Assembly (NCBI RefSeq): GCF_000213175.1
Contig: NW_009799179.1
Span: 1,673,793-1,737,792, forward strand
Direction of reading: 5' to 3'
Length of the DNA: 64,000 bases
Source: Neurospora tetrasperma FGSC 2508
Taxonomy: Eukaryota; Ascomycota; Sordariomycetes; Sordariales; Sordariaceae
The first letter of the stretch is position 1. Each line of letters starts with the position of its first letter. Positions 1-13,070 of the stretch are shown here, in pieces. Both the position numbers and the translations under genes were made by a program. The notes under the pieces are model-generated. The model made no database searches and was not told the origin of the DNA. It saw only the letters and a program-made list of their open reading frames with translations.

Positions 1-23
1 GGGGGGGGGGGGGGGGGGGGGGG
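1..23. other. Homopolymer G run at the window edge
   Basis: The first 23 bases are all G and ordinary sequence follows at once. A run like this at the edge of a contig is more often a sequencing or contig-end artefact than biology. The rest of the first 575 bases looks like normal fungal promoter and leader sequence. Confidence 0.7.
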
Positions 24-2957
<2,934 letters not shown>

Positions 2958-5090
2958 ACGGACTCTTCAGCAGTTGCATGGCTTTGAGTATGCCAAAAGA
3001 CCATCAAGTGCTGACTGGTCAATGTGGCAACGGAATGATGACACAAAAACAGGAAAACTAAAATGGGGTAAAATCAAGACAAAGTGTAAAAAGGACATTC
3101 CAGGAATGAGGAACTGCTGGTTTCTAGCCCTAAAACGCCATGCAGTATCGCGGCGTTGATGGGTGAAAGGGATGGATATGGAGATGACTCCAAGCGATTT
3201 GATGATCAGATAATCCAAGGTAGAACAGAACAAAAGTGGGCTTCAAAGCCTTTTCTCTTTCTCGCGCACATCGTCTTCCAGCATCTTCTTCGCGCGCCAG
3301 TCAGGTTTGCATTTGTGCAAGCTTTTTTGCCTTTGCGAATCGATCCGTGTCAGGGACAGTGCAGCAAGCGAGCTACTTTGTGTCGTATTGATTCGACGGT
3401 CGTACGCATTTTTGCTGTTGATGCTGTGCCCAAGTGATTCGTTACGAGCCCAGCAAGAAAAGGGGGGAGGACCCTTTAGTCTGGTTGGCGGCTGAATGTG
3501 CCAACCCCTCTCTACGGTGGCCCAAGTGAGGTGTATGCTCAATTGAAAATTGGTCCGAGCTTCCAGCTGCGCACAGATGATAGTAAAATTATTAGCACCC
3601 TATACAAAAGTAAATATATATTCCTCCTAGCTAAATTTATTTCTTTCTTTTTATATTATATAATTATTGCATACGCTTCCCTATTGTTCCCCCGCCGCTT
3701 TATTTCTATTCTCTTTGCGTTTGTCCGCTACTCCCCAGTTATTCCCCTACTACTCCCCTACAACTTCTATAAGTTTACTAACTATACCGGCGCTATACCG
3801 ATTTAGTAGTCGCGTGTTACCTACCCCTCCCTCTGAGTAGAGCGGAATTTTGATAGTAGAAGAATAAACTGTCTATTTATTAGGTAAGTTCGAATAATAT
3901 AATACGGGTACTATTAAATATATTTTAATAAATAAGATAGTAAATTAAAATTATTTTATTATATTAGAAGTAATTTAATATTAATAGTTTTAATAGAACG
4001 TTGTATATTTATAGTATATTCGAAAAACTTTTAAGAATAGGGCCCAGGAATTTATTATCCCTAAGGTTAATATAATTAGGTAAGTAATTGTAGTTACTAT
4101 TTTTTTGTTTAAGAATAAAGATAATAAGAGCGAATTTAAATATAGTAGATATATTAACGAAGCTACCTTCCGCCCGACGTCCGATTATATTAAACCTTAC
4201 AAAAAGTAGTTTAGTAGCGCTTATACGTATTATTATTATATTGGGTAGGGTACTAAATATTCTTTTAAGAAGGTAGCTAAGGAGAAGAAGATGAAGAAAG
4301 AAGAAGTTTAAGAGGTTTGGTAAATTTGGGACGAGGATGAGAAGGATAATATAATAGATAAGATGACCCTTTAGGAGTTGGAGGAGATGGATAATATTAT
4401 TTCTTTTAAATTTAAGAAGCGTAAGGCTCTTAACATCAGTTTCCATCCGGCAAGCCCAGGTATATCGCCAGCCCAGGGCAGGGGGCGCTGCTCAGATTTC
4501 TTGGATACCTCAAGAACTTCAGTGAAAGTAAGCACAATCAAAGAAGCCAGACTTTTGAACATTTGAGCGATCCAACTACATTCAACCTACTACCGCCTGC
4601 AAGCCAGCTCTACACTACTCGCACGCATTCCACTGCAAGCCTTTGCCGCCTAATGACACACTCCTTACAATCATAGCAATATCTGTTCCAGCTAGACCAG
4701 CCAAACCGCCATCCTACCTCGACCCGACCCGCAGTCACCATCGTCTGCTCCCCGACCAAAACACACTGTGACAGCGTCTTCTTGCCTACCGCCCGCGCAT
4801 TAGGTCTCCCAGTCACCGCGTTGCGCTGTCCTGTCTTTGGTTTTGTGCTATTGCGTATTACACCGCGTCCCTCGTCAGACCCGACAGAGGAATACGGAGC
4901 GCACTGCAACACCGCCCTCGACCTTTGTGGTTCGAGGCCAACGCCCACCAGGACCCCCCGACATTCGCCTGTCTGCGCGGCCACCCTCTCAAACAGCCCA
5001 CCCACCCAACCGTTATTTGCTGCCAAAAGCTACAGCAGCTGCGTCCCGTCACTATTAGGGCGGGTTGCTTAAACCCTGCTATGCTTCACC
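2958..5090. other. Intergenic region with an AT-rich island and a leader
   Basis: Three parts are visible. 2958-3550 is ordinary sequence after the ATP sulfurylase stop and probably holds its 3' UTR. 3560-4430 is a sharply AT-rich island, listed separately. 4440-5090 returns to normal composition and has C-rich leader-like sequence ahead of the start at 5091. Short open frames in the island on both strands reflect its low GC content and are not credible genes. Confidence 0.6.
3560..4430. repeat. AT-rich relic, probably a RIP-mutated repeat
   Basis: About 870 bp with runs of TA, TTA and AAT and very few CA or TG contexts, sandwiched between normal-GC DNA with abrupt edges near 3560 and 4430. 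This is how repeats mutated by RIP (C to T, mainly at CpA) look in Neurospora and its kin. No terminal repeat or recognisable protein survives, so I cannot name the original element. An AT-rich spacer never derived from a repeat is the alternative. Confidence 0.6.
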
Positions 5091-8000
5091 ATGCCGTCCT
5101 CTAAAGATCAGGATGTCGACTTCGACAACAACAGCCGCATTCGTGAGGATCGATTGCCACACCGATCCAGAAGTGATCTTCGGAGAGACAAGGACCGTGA
5201 CCGAGATCGAGATCGAGACCGCGACCGCGAAAGAGAACGGGACCGTGATCGAACCATCACTGACCGGAACAGAGAACGCAGGAAGGAGAACAAGGATAAG
5301 GACAGGGAGAGGGATAGGGACAGAGACAGAGACAGAAACAGAGAGAGGGACAGAGACAAGGACAGGGAGAGAGACAGGGACCGAGACCGAGACAGGGAAC
5401 GGGACAAAGATCGCGACCACGACAGGGAACCGTCCCTCCTCCGAGAAAAGCGGTCATCCAGGACTCCTAGGTTGTTGAAAACCACAGACAGCGATACCAA
5501 TTCCCGTTCATCGCGCCAGTCAGTATCTTATCGCCGCCATCGGCCAAAAGATATGGACAGAGAAGAGTCCTCGATCCTGTCAGGGGCCACGAGCTCCATG
5601 ACCGATATAGTTCCGGAGCTTGCCCGGAGCATTGACCGGCCAAACATACCGTATCCTACCTTCAGCAAAGTCCACAGCAAAGACCTCATATACAGCAAAG
5701 AGGTTATCTCTTCTACCCGTACGGATCCGCTCACTCCTGATGGCACCGACCTCGGCAATAGCGATAAGAGGCGGTCAAAGTCCGTGGACTCTCGTTCGGC
5801 ACCACGGAAGTCTTCCTCTCTTCGGAAGGAATCACGAAAGGAAAAGGAGGATCGGCCGCCCAGCCCACCGGAAACAGACCTGTCGGACTCTAGAAGGAGG
5901 AGATCCGGGACTCCAGTATCTGTGAAGGAAGGTGACCAAGCTCCAGAACGATCGGATTCCAAAAGTTCGAATCGGATGTCGAGATCACGATCTGACGCAA
6001 GATCAAAGCTCTCCAAAGTTTCCAGTGTGTCCAGCGAAGCCACAGAGACACAGTCCCAGACGTTTACTTCCCAATCCAGACACTCACCCGAAACCACCCC
6101 GACAGAGAACACCGATGCTTCAACAGACCTATCGGCAGTCAAGGGGTCTACGATGGAGTCAATGGCGGACACGGTTCAAATCAGACGACCACCGCCGATT
6201 GAGGTCGATTCGTCACCCGAGTCCGCACCAGACTCGTCACCAAAGACGCCCACGCAAACGCCACAGTTCCCGCCTCCCGCTGTATCCCAGGAACCGAAGC
6301 AGGCGCGCTTTGACGCTCCCTCTGATTTCACTGCTGCCTCCGAGGCTGTGACAGACACGACCGCTCAGCGAGCACCACCACCGCCGCCACCACCACCACC
6401 ACCACCACCTCCTCCTCTTAGTATCAATCTTCAAGAAGCAACCCGAGTTGACTACCTCCTGCAGAACGGAGGCTTGCCGCAAACTGTTCCAAAGACATTC
6501 CTTGCCGTGTTGCCGCGCCAAAATGGCAACAGACCATCGAACCCGCCTCTGCAGGGTGCTGAGACACTATTTGCACCTTTCTTCAACCTATTGAATCAAT
6601 ACAAGACTGTACTACAAAATCATGGGTCTATTGCGGTCGCCACTGGTCATCGGACCGTAGCCCGCCGTCTTTTAGATCGACTGGAAAACGTCTTCTCCCG
6701 CGATCTTTGCCCCGATGGCTGCCCGTGCATTATTTGCCAGCACTCGGACGAGTCACATAGAGGTCTGGGCTGGGGAGAAGTGCTCGAGAGGGTCAGCGGC
6801 CGGGTTGATCTGCCGCAATGGCCGCCTTTCGATCTCGCGTCACTGGGCAGCAAGGCCCAAGAGGATCTGGCAGAACTTCCTCCGAGACCGACGTCTCCTA
6901 TCAACATGGATCCTGACATTGCCGAAGAGTTTAGGGAACATTATCTGCGTCAAACGAAGCGTGTCAGGGCAGCCGTTGACAGGTGGATGCAAACATGCGA
7001 GAAAGCCCCTGCCCCGTTGCCCCAAGAGGTAGATGACGAGACGCTAACCTTTGCCATCCTCACTAACCTGAACCCCGATGACCGGCCCTTTTTCAATGCT
7101 CTGCTATCAGGGTCGCGGGATCTCCACCCAGCCACAAGGGCACCGACTCCTTCCCCTTTACGCAAGCCTCGAAATGATTTTGTGGTCAAGACGGGTCTAT
7201 CTCTGCAGAGATTGTACCGCCTATCGCAGGCTCCGCGCGATGCCGAGACAGCCATGTATCTTGTCAAGAACCCTGGCATGCACGATCTTCTCTATACTAT
7301 CTCTGACATTAACAATTCCGAGTGGGAAATCCTGATATCAGGTCGCTTTGACGGATTTCTCTGGTCGGGAGCAGATGATGATGGATACGAACGAGACACT
7401 CCCTTCTCCCGGGGAACGACGCCAGCCAACGGGGTGGGAGAGAGGGGATTTACATCTCCTCGTATACTGAGCCCAGGTATCCGCAACTCAAGAACCAACA
7501 CTCCCTTCAGCCCCGGTATGGGAGGCGGCCCTATGTCCTCCACTCCTTTTTCCCGCGGCCCAACACCCGCCTCATTCGTCAGCGGGACAACGAACAACTC
7601 ATCTTATCCCTCTCGAGGAGCAGTGAGCCACGACGAGGAAACAGAGATTCAGGTCGTGGGCGAGCTGGAGCGTGAAATTTTCAACGGCATGGAAGCGCTC
7701 GAAGATGCATTTGAGAAGCTTCACGAGCAAGCCATGGGAGTCAGGGATGCGTTGAGGAGAAGGGGTGCCGCGCTGGCCATGAGCCTGCAGCAGAAGAGGG
7801 GACTTGGGTACAGAGGGATTGACGTGTTGCCTTTGAGCGGGAGCAGTGGAGCTTATGACCGGCCTGCTTGGGCCGACGAGGAGAGGATGATGGACGGACT
7901 GAGTGCCGGTGGCGAAAGATACGGCGCTGGCGGGCCCGGTCAAGGCGGTTATTATGATGATACCCAGAGCGAGTGGGGATTGCAGGATGATATCAGCGAA

Positions 8001-8111
8001 CTAGCACCAGATGATTCGGCGAGCCAGATCAGCAGCAACCGGATGCGAAGGCCGAAAAGGAGACGGGAGAGGGCAACGCCAGCGCCAATTGAGGAGGAAG
8101 ACGAGGCATGA
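5091..8111 (+). CDS. Large Arg/Asp-repeat, proline-rich conserved fungal protein of unknown function
   Basis: An uninterrupted 1006-residue reading frame. Residues about 30-115 are almost pure RD/RE dipeptides, as in nuclear RNA-processing proteins. Residues 120-420 are Ser/Thr/Pro-rich and probably disordered. A proline run lies at about 429-443. The folded part appears to be about 450-760, beginning VDYLLQNGGLP, with a cysteine cluster at C540, C544, C546 and C549 that could bind a metal. A tail at 765-840 has repeated TPFSRG/TPFSPG-like motifs, possible proline-directed phosphosites. A helical, coiled-coil-like segment lies near 845-900 and a basic patch near the end. I do not recognise a named family, although the middle region looks conserved and not random. 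The start is the first ATG of the frame, after a C-rich leader. Function is not inferable beyond a probable nuclear role. Confidence 0.85.
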   Translation: MPSSKDQDVDFDNNSRIREDRLPHRSRSDLRRDKDRDRDRDRDRDRERERDRDRTITDRNRERRKENKDKDRERDRDRDRDRNRERDRDKDRERDRDRDRDRERDKDRDHDREPSLLREKRSSRTPRLLKTTDSDTNSRSSRQSVSYRRHRPKDMDREESSILSGATSSMTDIVPELARSIDRPNIPYPTFSKVHSKDLIYSKEVISSTRTDPLTPDGTDLGNSDKRRSKSVDSRSAPRKSSSLRKESRKEKEDRPPSPPETDLSDSRRRRSGTPVSVKEGDQAPERSDSKSSNRMSRSRSDARSKLSKVSSVSSEATETQSQTFTSQSRHSPETTPTENTDASTDLSAVKGSTMESMADTVQIRRPPPIEVDSSPESAPDSSPKTPTQTPQFPPPAVSQEPKQARFDAPSDFTAASEAVTDTTAQRAPPPPPPPPPPPPPPLSINLQEATRVDYLLQNGGLPQTVPKTFLAVLPRQNGNRPSNPPLQGAETLFAPFFNLLNQYKTVLQNHGSIAVATGHRTVARRLLDRLENVFSRDLCPDGCPCIICQHSDESHRGLGWGEVLERVSGRVDLPQWPPFDLASLGSKAQEDLAELPPRPTSPINMDPDIAEEFREHYLRQTKRVRAAVDRWMQTCEKAPAPLPQEVDDETLTFAILTNLNPDDRPFFNALLSGSRDLHPATRAPTPSPLRKPRNDFVVKTGLSLQRLYRLSQAPRDAETAMYLVKNPGMHDLLYTISDINNSEWEILISGRFDGFLWSGADDDGYERDTPFSRGTTPANGVGERGFTSPRILSPGIRNSRTNTPFSPGMGGGPMSSTPFSRGPTPASFVSGTTNNSSYPSRGAVSHDEETEIQVVGELEREIFNGMEALEDAFEKLHEQAMGVRDALRRRGAALAMSLQQKRGLGYRGIDVLPLSGSSGAYDRPAWADEERMMDGLSAGGERYGAGGPGQGGYYDDTQSEWGLQDDISELAPDDSASQISSNRMRRPKRRRERATPAPIEEEDEA

Positions 8112-8814
8112 GTGATTTCATAGTTTTTATTTGGGTTCACACAAGGCGGAGTAATGGATTGTTTTATGGAGAACGGAATAATAACATGGCATGATCTTCT
8201 TCTTCTTCTTCCCCTTTTTTTTTCTTTTTCCTTTTCTTTCTTTTTTCTTTTTCCCCTTCCCAAAGGCAACGGAACGAAATGACATGACCCAGCATGAGTT
8301 TTCTTTTCGATTTTGAAAGCAGTCGCCGAGCAAAGGGACGAGTAGGAAATTGATGGTATGTCTGATGGACAGTAACTGAGGCCGAGTGAACTTGTTGGCT
8401 GTCAAACCCGGAATGGGATTGCTTGAGGTTGTCTTCGTATTGATATCACATCATGCGGTTCATCACAATCTGTTCTTTGTGAATACGGAGGACCATCAAC
8501 GTATACCCATTTGCACTTTTCAAGGATTGAATGCTAAATCATAATGAAACTTACCACTGGCCCTATTATGGCTGCTTCAGGCATGACATCTGGTACCAAC
8601 GTCTTTAGCTCGGTGGACAGCTGCTGTCTTGTTCATGAAAGCCGCGCGCTAGATTTTGGTGCCCATTGGACCTTAGAAGCTTAATGTACATTTTTGTTTT
8701 CTCTAGACCGTTGTGTAATCGTACAACCGTAGGCTGTCCCTACTCATCACTACACAGTAACCGACACCGAACGCCTCTCACAATATAAAACTCTCCAGGG
8801 TATGTCTTCTCTAA
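8112..8814. other. Convergent 3' intergenic region with pyrimidine tract
   Basis: This lies between the stop of the RD-repeat gene and the stop of the mL45-like gene on the other strand. A nearly pure C/T tract with TCTTCTTCTT units runs from about 8193 to 8262. No gene is seen; it probably holds the two 3' UTRs. Confidence 0.6.
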
Positions 8815-9876
8815 CTAGCTCGACCCGGCACCCGCCTCAGCCAGCAGCTTGACCGTCTCCTGCTCCCGCTCCCACTTCTCTGGCGTCATGGGCTGAACGG
8901 TAGAGATAATTTTCCACGCATTTTGCGTTGCCCACGTCTCGTTGCTGACCATGGTTCCGATCACCACGTTCTCGACCAGATCCAGCTCCTTCTCGCTACC
9001 GGGCACGACCCTGCCCCTCTCGTGCTCGACCACGCGCTGACGGCTGGCAATGGACAAGGTGACCTGCCACAACAGCTTATCCTTGGTTCCCTGCAGAGGG
9101 AAGATCTTGTGGGAGACGATGCGCGGCTCCTTGTTGTAGCGCACTAGCTCCCATGTGCAGGTGCGGCCCTTGGGCCTCTGCTCGATGTTAACCGCCAACG
9201 GCACGTACAAGTACGAGTCAACAATCTTCTCTAGCATTTCTGCGTCGCCCGAGGCGATGGCCTCGTTCATCTGTCGGTGCAGGGCCTTGGTCTGCGCGAT
9301 CAAAGGCGCCTTCTTGAGCGAGAGCAGCGGCTTCTGTCTCCAGCCAGGCATGGACGAGAACCGATATTGTCTGGCCAGTAAAAAGTCCAACGACTTGACA
9401 CGGATGATGCCCCAGAGGTAGGACATGAGCGGCTTGAACTGTTTCGGGAAGCGTGACAAGGGAGGAATGACAAAGGTTTCTATTTCATGGGTTTATCCAT
9501 CACCTCCGCGTGGGAGATGACGTGTGGCACTCGTTAGTTTCCTTCATTACTTTGGTCTTTCTGCCTGTTGTTGTATGGGGACGGATCAGGATCTTGAATG
9601 GAGAAAATAGATACCTGGGAGAACAAAGGTAGGCGCCTTGGAAGGGTCCAACTTAGCCCTCTCTAAACTCGGCGCCGGTTGCTTGCCGGTTTGCCTCACG
9701 GCATTGCCGGTATGCTTGCGAATAGCCGCTTGAGTTCTTCTGTTGGCGGCTGCCCTGTTCTCTGAAGTAGAGAAGAGAGCCCGACCCACGGCCATAACTG
9801 GCGAGGTCGTCGTCGTCGTCGTCGCCAGTGAGCCTGGCAAGCGGGCGCGCAAGCCCAGCTTTGTTACCGCCAGCAT
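8815..9876 (-). CDS. Mitochondrial ribosomal protein mL45 / MBA1-like
   Basis: Exons, read on the minus strand, are 9876-9615 and 9479-8815; the intron is 135 bp and the join keeps phase, giving 308 residues. The first 50 residues are rich in Arg, Ala, Thr and Ser, lack acidic residues until the middle and include a RALFSTSE segment typical of a matrix presequence. The rest resembles the Tim44-like/mL45 fold: a basic RFPKQFKP stretch, KKAPLIAQTKALHRQMNEAI and a Trp-rich beta section (TCTWELVRYN, TWATQNAWKI). The family sits at the exit tunnel of the mitoribosome and helps insert mitochondrially made proteins into the inner membrane; yeast Mba1 is the relative. The family call is by pattern, so another Tim44-domain protein remains possible. 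The start at 9876 is the first ATG giving the presequence. Confidence 0.75.
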
Positions 9877-10910
9877 CGCGAATGCTATTTGTTTCCCTCA
9901 CAGCCGACCTTGGCTCGTCGCGACCCTGTCCTTCGGTAGGGTTCGAGGTATGGTGTATGTATACCCACGCAACAACTAACTTTCCGTGTGACGTCAAGCC
10001 GTAGGATATGCTTTGCGCTGGAGGCCGCTGCTGTCGTTCGTCTGTAACGGGATGTACCAGTGGTCAGTTCCGGCCGGTCGGTGTTGGGGGTGGGCGGCGA
10101 CTCGGAGGACGGCCGGGAGGAGCGGAGCTCGAAGCTGGACTCAGAACGAGACGAGATCCGGATTCCCTGGCTGTTCGGCAGCTTTGTTACGCGCGACGGA
10201 CCTGGCAAGCGCTGGGAAAATGGAAACCACCAACAAAACGTACCTACAGCCTCCACAACTCACGGCGGTCGAGGTACCTATAGACGTGCCGTGCGGACGG
10301 GGTCGAACGGGGTCGGGACCGCTCAAAATTTCCCACGACGGACGGATCTCGGTTCGACGGGCCGTTATTGGAGAATTGAGACACCGGCGGCCCCCCCACC
10401 TCCTCTCTTTCCCCAAAAAGCGTTGCACGCCCGCTGCCCGCTGCGAACCGTCCACCACCCACCCCGCCCTGCCGCTCTCCAAGAAGTTCTTCAATTGCGC
10501 TGACCAATGGTTGTCCCTCATCTAATCGGCGGCCTCCGCCAGGGAGACCCCAGCACGACAACGTTGAAAGGGTCTAGGCCTGAAGGGTTGCGGATGGAAG
10601 AGCTGCCATGAGGAGGAGGAGCTGCTAATTGCCATGCTACGTCGATTAATGACCTCAGGGATCGCCCGCTTCCCGTCGTGGTGTACACTGTGAAAGCCAC
10701 TTAGTTTGTATTCTGTTCGGCTTCGACACAATTCCGCACGACAGTCACTTTGCATGAGTTAAACCAATCGAGCGTCCCGCCGAACTAACAGACCAGGTTT
10801 TTCGACTCCTATTCCAAGCCATTTGCGCGCCAGTCCTCGAACCCCCGAGTCCCGAAAAGCAGACAGCCCAGGTCCTTAGTTTCGCTGTATGGGCAGACGA
10901 GAATATCTTC
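9877..10910. promoter_or_regulatory. Divergent promoter region between the mL45-like and EOS1 genes
   Basis: About 1 kb separates two divergent start codons, so it must hold both promoters. An exact TGACGTCA palindrome lies at 9989-9996, 113 bp upstream of the mL45-like start. The stretch is GC-rich, so several overlapping open frames occur by chance; none looks like a protein family. Confidence 0.6.
9989..9996. promoter_or_regulatory. CRE/ATF-type palindrome TGACGTCA
   Basis: An exact 8-bp palindrome in the divergent promoter, 113 bp upstream of the mL45-like start codon. Fungal bZIP factors of the ATF/CREB class bind this sequence. A single copy is suggestive only. Confidence 0.35.
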
Positions 10911-12504
10911 ATGCGCAACCGAGCAAAGTCGTCCGCACAGCAGCGGGGAGCGACTCATACCTCCAGCAACTTCGATCCCACGGCCGTCGACTTTAAGAGC
11001 AGAAGCACCGACAGCGTCAACACATACACACAAGCGGCCGCCACGGCGCCAGCGACGCCGAGCGGCAATGGGCTTGTCCGCCGTCTGCCTCAGCTCCAAC
11101 AACAACATCAAATACCAGGGGCGCCGCCTCCTCCTCCTCCTCCTCCGCCGCCGCCGCCGCCCTACCATCTCCTCGACCATCACCATCCTAATACCATCGA
11201 AGCCAACAGCGCCAATGTTCACAGCGCCAACAATGTCCCCAATCCAACAACACCCAAACCAACAGCAGCAACGTCCACGGCGATGGGAGCAGCGACACCG
11301 ATGACCGATACAAATCACAACAGTAATAAACCTCCGAATAATACCGCCTCAGCAACCAACAAGACCATGACAGCCCACTCGTCACTCCTACAACCCCGCG
11401 TCGCCGTCGCCCTAGGCGTGCCCAAGAAGTGGCACTTCTTCCTCTGGCTCTGTCGCCAATCCTCCACCTTTCCTGCCATCTGGTGGGGCCTTCCGAGCGC
11501 GCTCCGGCTGCTGGCCATGCTTCACCTGATTATTTTCGGCGGCAGTCCAACGACATGGCAACATATTTTCGCCCGGGTAGTAGCAGCAGGTGTGGGTAGG
11601 AGTGGTGGTGGTGGTGGTGGTGGTGCAACATCAACAGGAGCAGGCGGAGGAGGAGACATGATGGGCTGCGCGAGCGGTATCGGTAGTGACGGTGGTGCCA
11701 TGATGATGGGGAGTCCGGATTTCTTGTCGTCTGGTACTGGTGCTGGTGCTACCAGGAGTAGTACTACATCTGGGGGAACCGCCAACGAGAACTATAACTA
11801 CAGTCCGGTAGCTTCTGCGACAGGTTTCGCCGACCTCTCATTTGAGGCGAGGCTGCGGTTGACGGAAACGTTGCTGGCTATCGTATGGGTAAGCAGTTCA
11901 TGAGCCAGCATAGGCTCGAACCGACTGATCACTACGTCAAATTAGACCAGGAGTTCAAACAGCCCACTAATCATGTTTCTTTCTCAAATTTAGTGTGGCG
12001 CATCAGCCTACCTTTCCTTCTTCTTCACAGATAGCCTTATGTCGCGATGGTGAGCACATACCTCTTCTCCCCAAACCTTCAGCCACCCCCGTAACTAACT
12101 CCTCTACCAGGCTCGTAAACTACACTCCCCAAGCGACCATCGTCCGGCTCCTGACCATAACTACACTGAACGCCTACCTGACGTCGCAAATACTTTACCT
12201 GACGGCCGGCTCGCAAGACCCCCGACTGCTCTTGCCGGCATGGGTAGGCATTTCGGCAATGCTGACGCTCTTATATCATATCACACAGCGGAAGATCAAC
12301 ATCCGAAAGGAGACGAGCGTGTCGATCCGGGCTTTTTCGGTGGCCAGCTTCATCAGCATGGTGGCGTTGCTGGCGCAGGTGCATTCGAACCGGACCGACT
12401 ATCCACAAATCCCCTTGTGGACCTTGGTCACCAAGGCTTGGCAGGAGGTAGTGAAAGTTGCTTTCAAGATCATGGATTACGGGACTGTTGCTAGGGACTA
12501 CTAG
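10911..12504 (+). CDS. eos1: EOS1-family ER membrane protein (N-glycosylation related)
   Basis: Exons are 10911-11888, 11994-12049 and 12111-12504, giving 475 residues with phase kept. The first ~165 residues are low complexity, with a proline run at about 71-83 and Asn/Thr-rich sequence. The conserved part starts near LGVPKKWHFFLWLCRQ (about 168) and continues through LPSALRLLAMLHLIIFGG. A Gly/Ser/Met-rich insert at about 228-300 interrupts it. After the insert come FFFTDSLMSRWLVNYTP, spanning exons 2 and 3, and several hydrophobic helices (LTITTLNAYLTSQILYL, LLPAWVGISAMLTLLY, VASFISMVALL). The DSLMSRWL.NYTP core is what I associate with EOS1, a yeast ER protein needed for normal N-glycosylation and oxidant tolerance. 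The biochemical role of the family is not established. The internal Gly-rich insert is lineage-specific padding. Confidence 0.8.
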
Positions 12505-13070
12505 AGCGCTCCCGGCAGGATATGGATATCGTTGCTGGATGGTTGGGGGTTATTGCTTAGATTTTGGAATACTTGGGATATATAGTCCAAGGCACAGTAG
12601 CAAGCATTGTACCGGAGTTTGGAGTCAGGGTTTCGTTAGAAAGGCACAAAAAACCTGCATCACTCCATATCAAATGACGATGCAAGAATATAGAAACAGA
12701 TCATACACAGTAAAAGAGGTATCATGAAGTATTATTGAACTGTTATAAGACCGCAAGCGCTGCGGCATGTCATGATGACGCGCAGGCCGTGTGTAGTCTT
12801 GCATTTCATTCAGTTGAGCCCTTCCAGCGTATGACGACCCGAATAAAAGATCCGCCTCGCTAAGTATAGGTCCTCCAACTGCCATCAGTCTACCAACCAT
12901 AGCAAGATAAAGCCGGTTAACCATCCTGGGGTATCATGTCTATGCGCCATAAGAGGGCCCGTAGGCGAAATGCGTCGCTTGACGATGTGACGTCAGCGAC
13001 CCGTGCCACATGGGCGGCTCCTTGACCCGCGTATCTGTCGGCGGTGTCGGCGCGACGAGCATGTGAGGCT
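12505..13070. other. Convergent 3' intergenic region
   Basis: Between the EOS1-family stop and the eIF1 stop. No gene is seen. An exact TGACGTCA palindrome at 12988-12995 lies 76 bp past the eIF1 stop, where it is not an obvious promoter element. Confidence 0.5.
12988..12995. promoter_or_regulatory. TGACGTCA palindrome in a 3' intergenic region
   Basis: Same 8-bp palindrome as at 9989-9996, but downstream of two convergent genes. It could be chance or an antisense-promoter site. Confidence 0.2.

Noticed and set aside
4009-4446. 145-codon minus-strand frame in the AT-rich island
   Set aside because: The Ile/Leu/Asn/Phe-rich translation reflects AT-rich DNA, and no protein family is visible.
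10013-10561. Several overlapping open frames on both strands between the mL45-like and EOS1 genes
   Set aside because: GC-rich promoter DNA with frames open in many phases and no domain in any.
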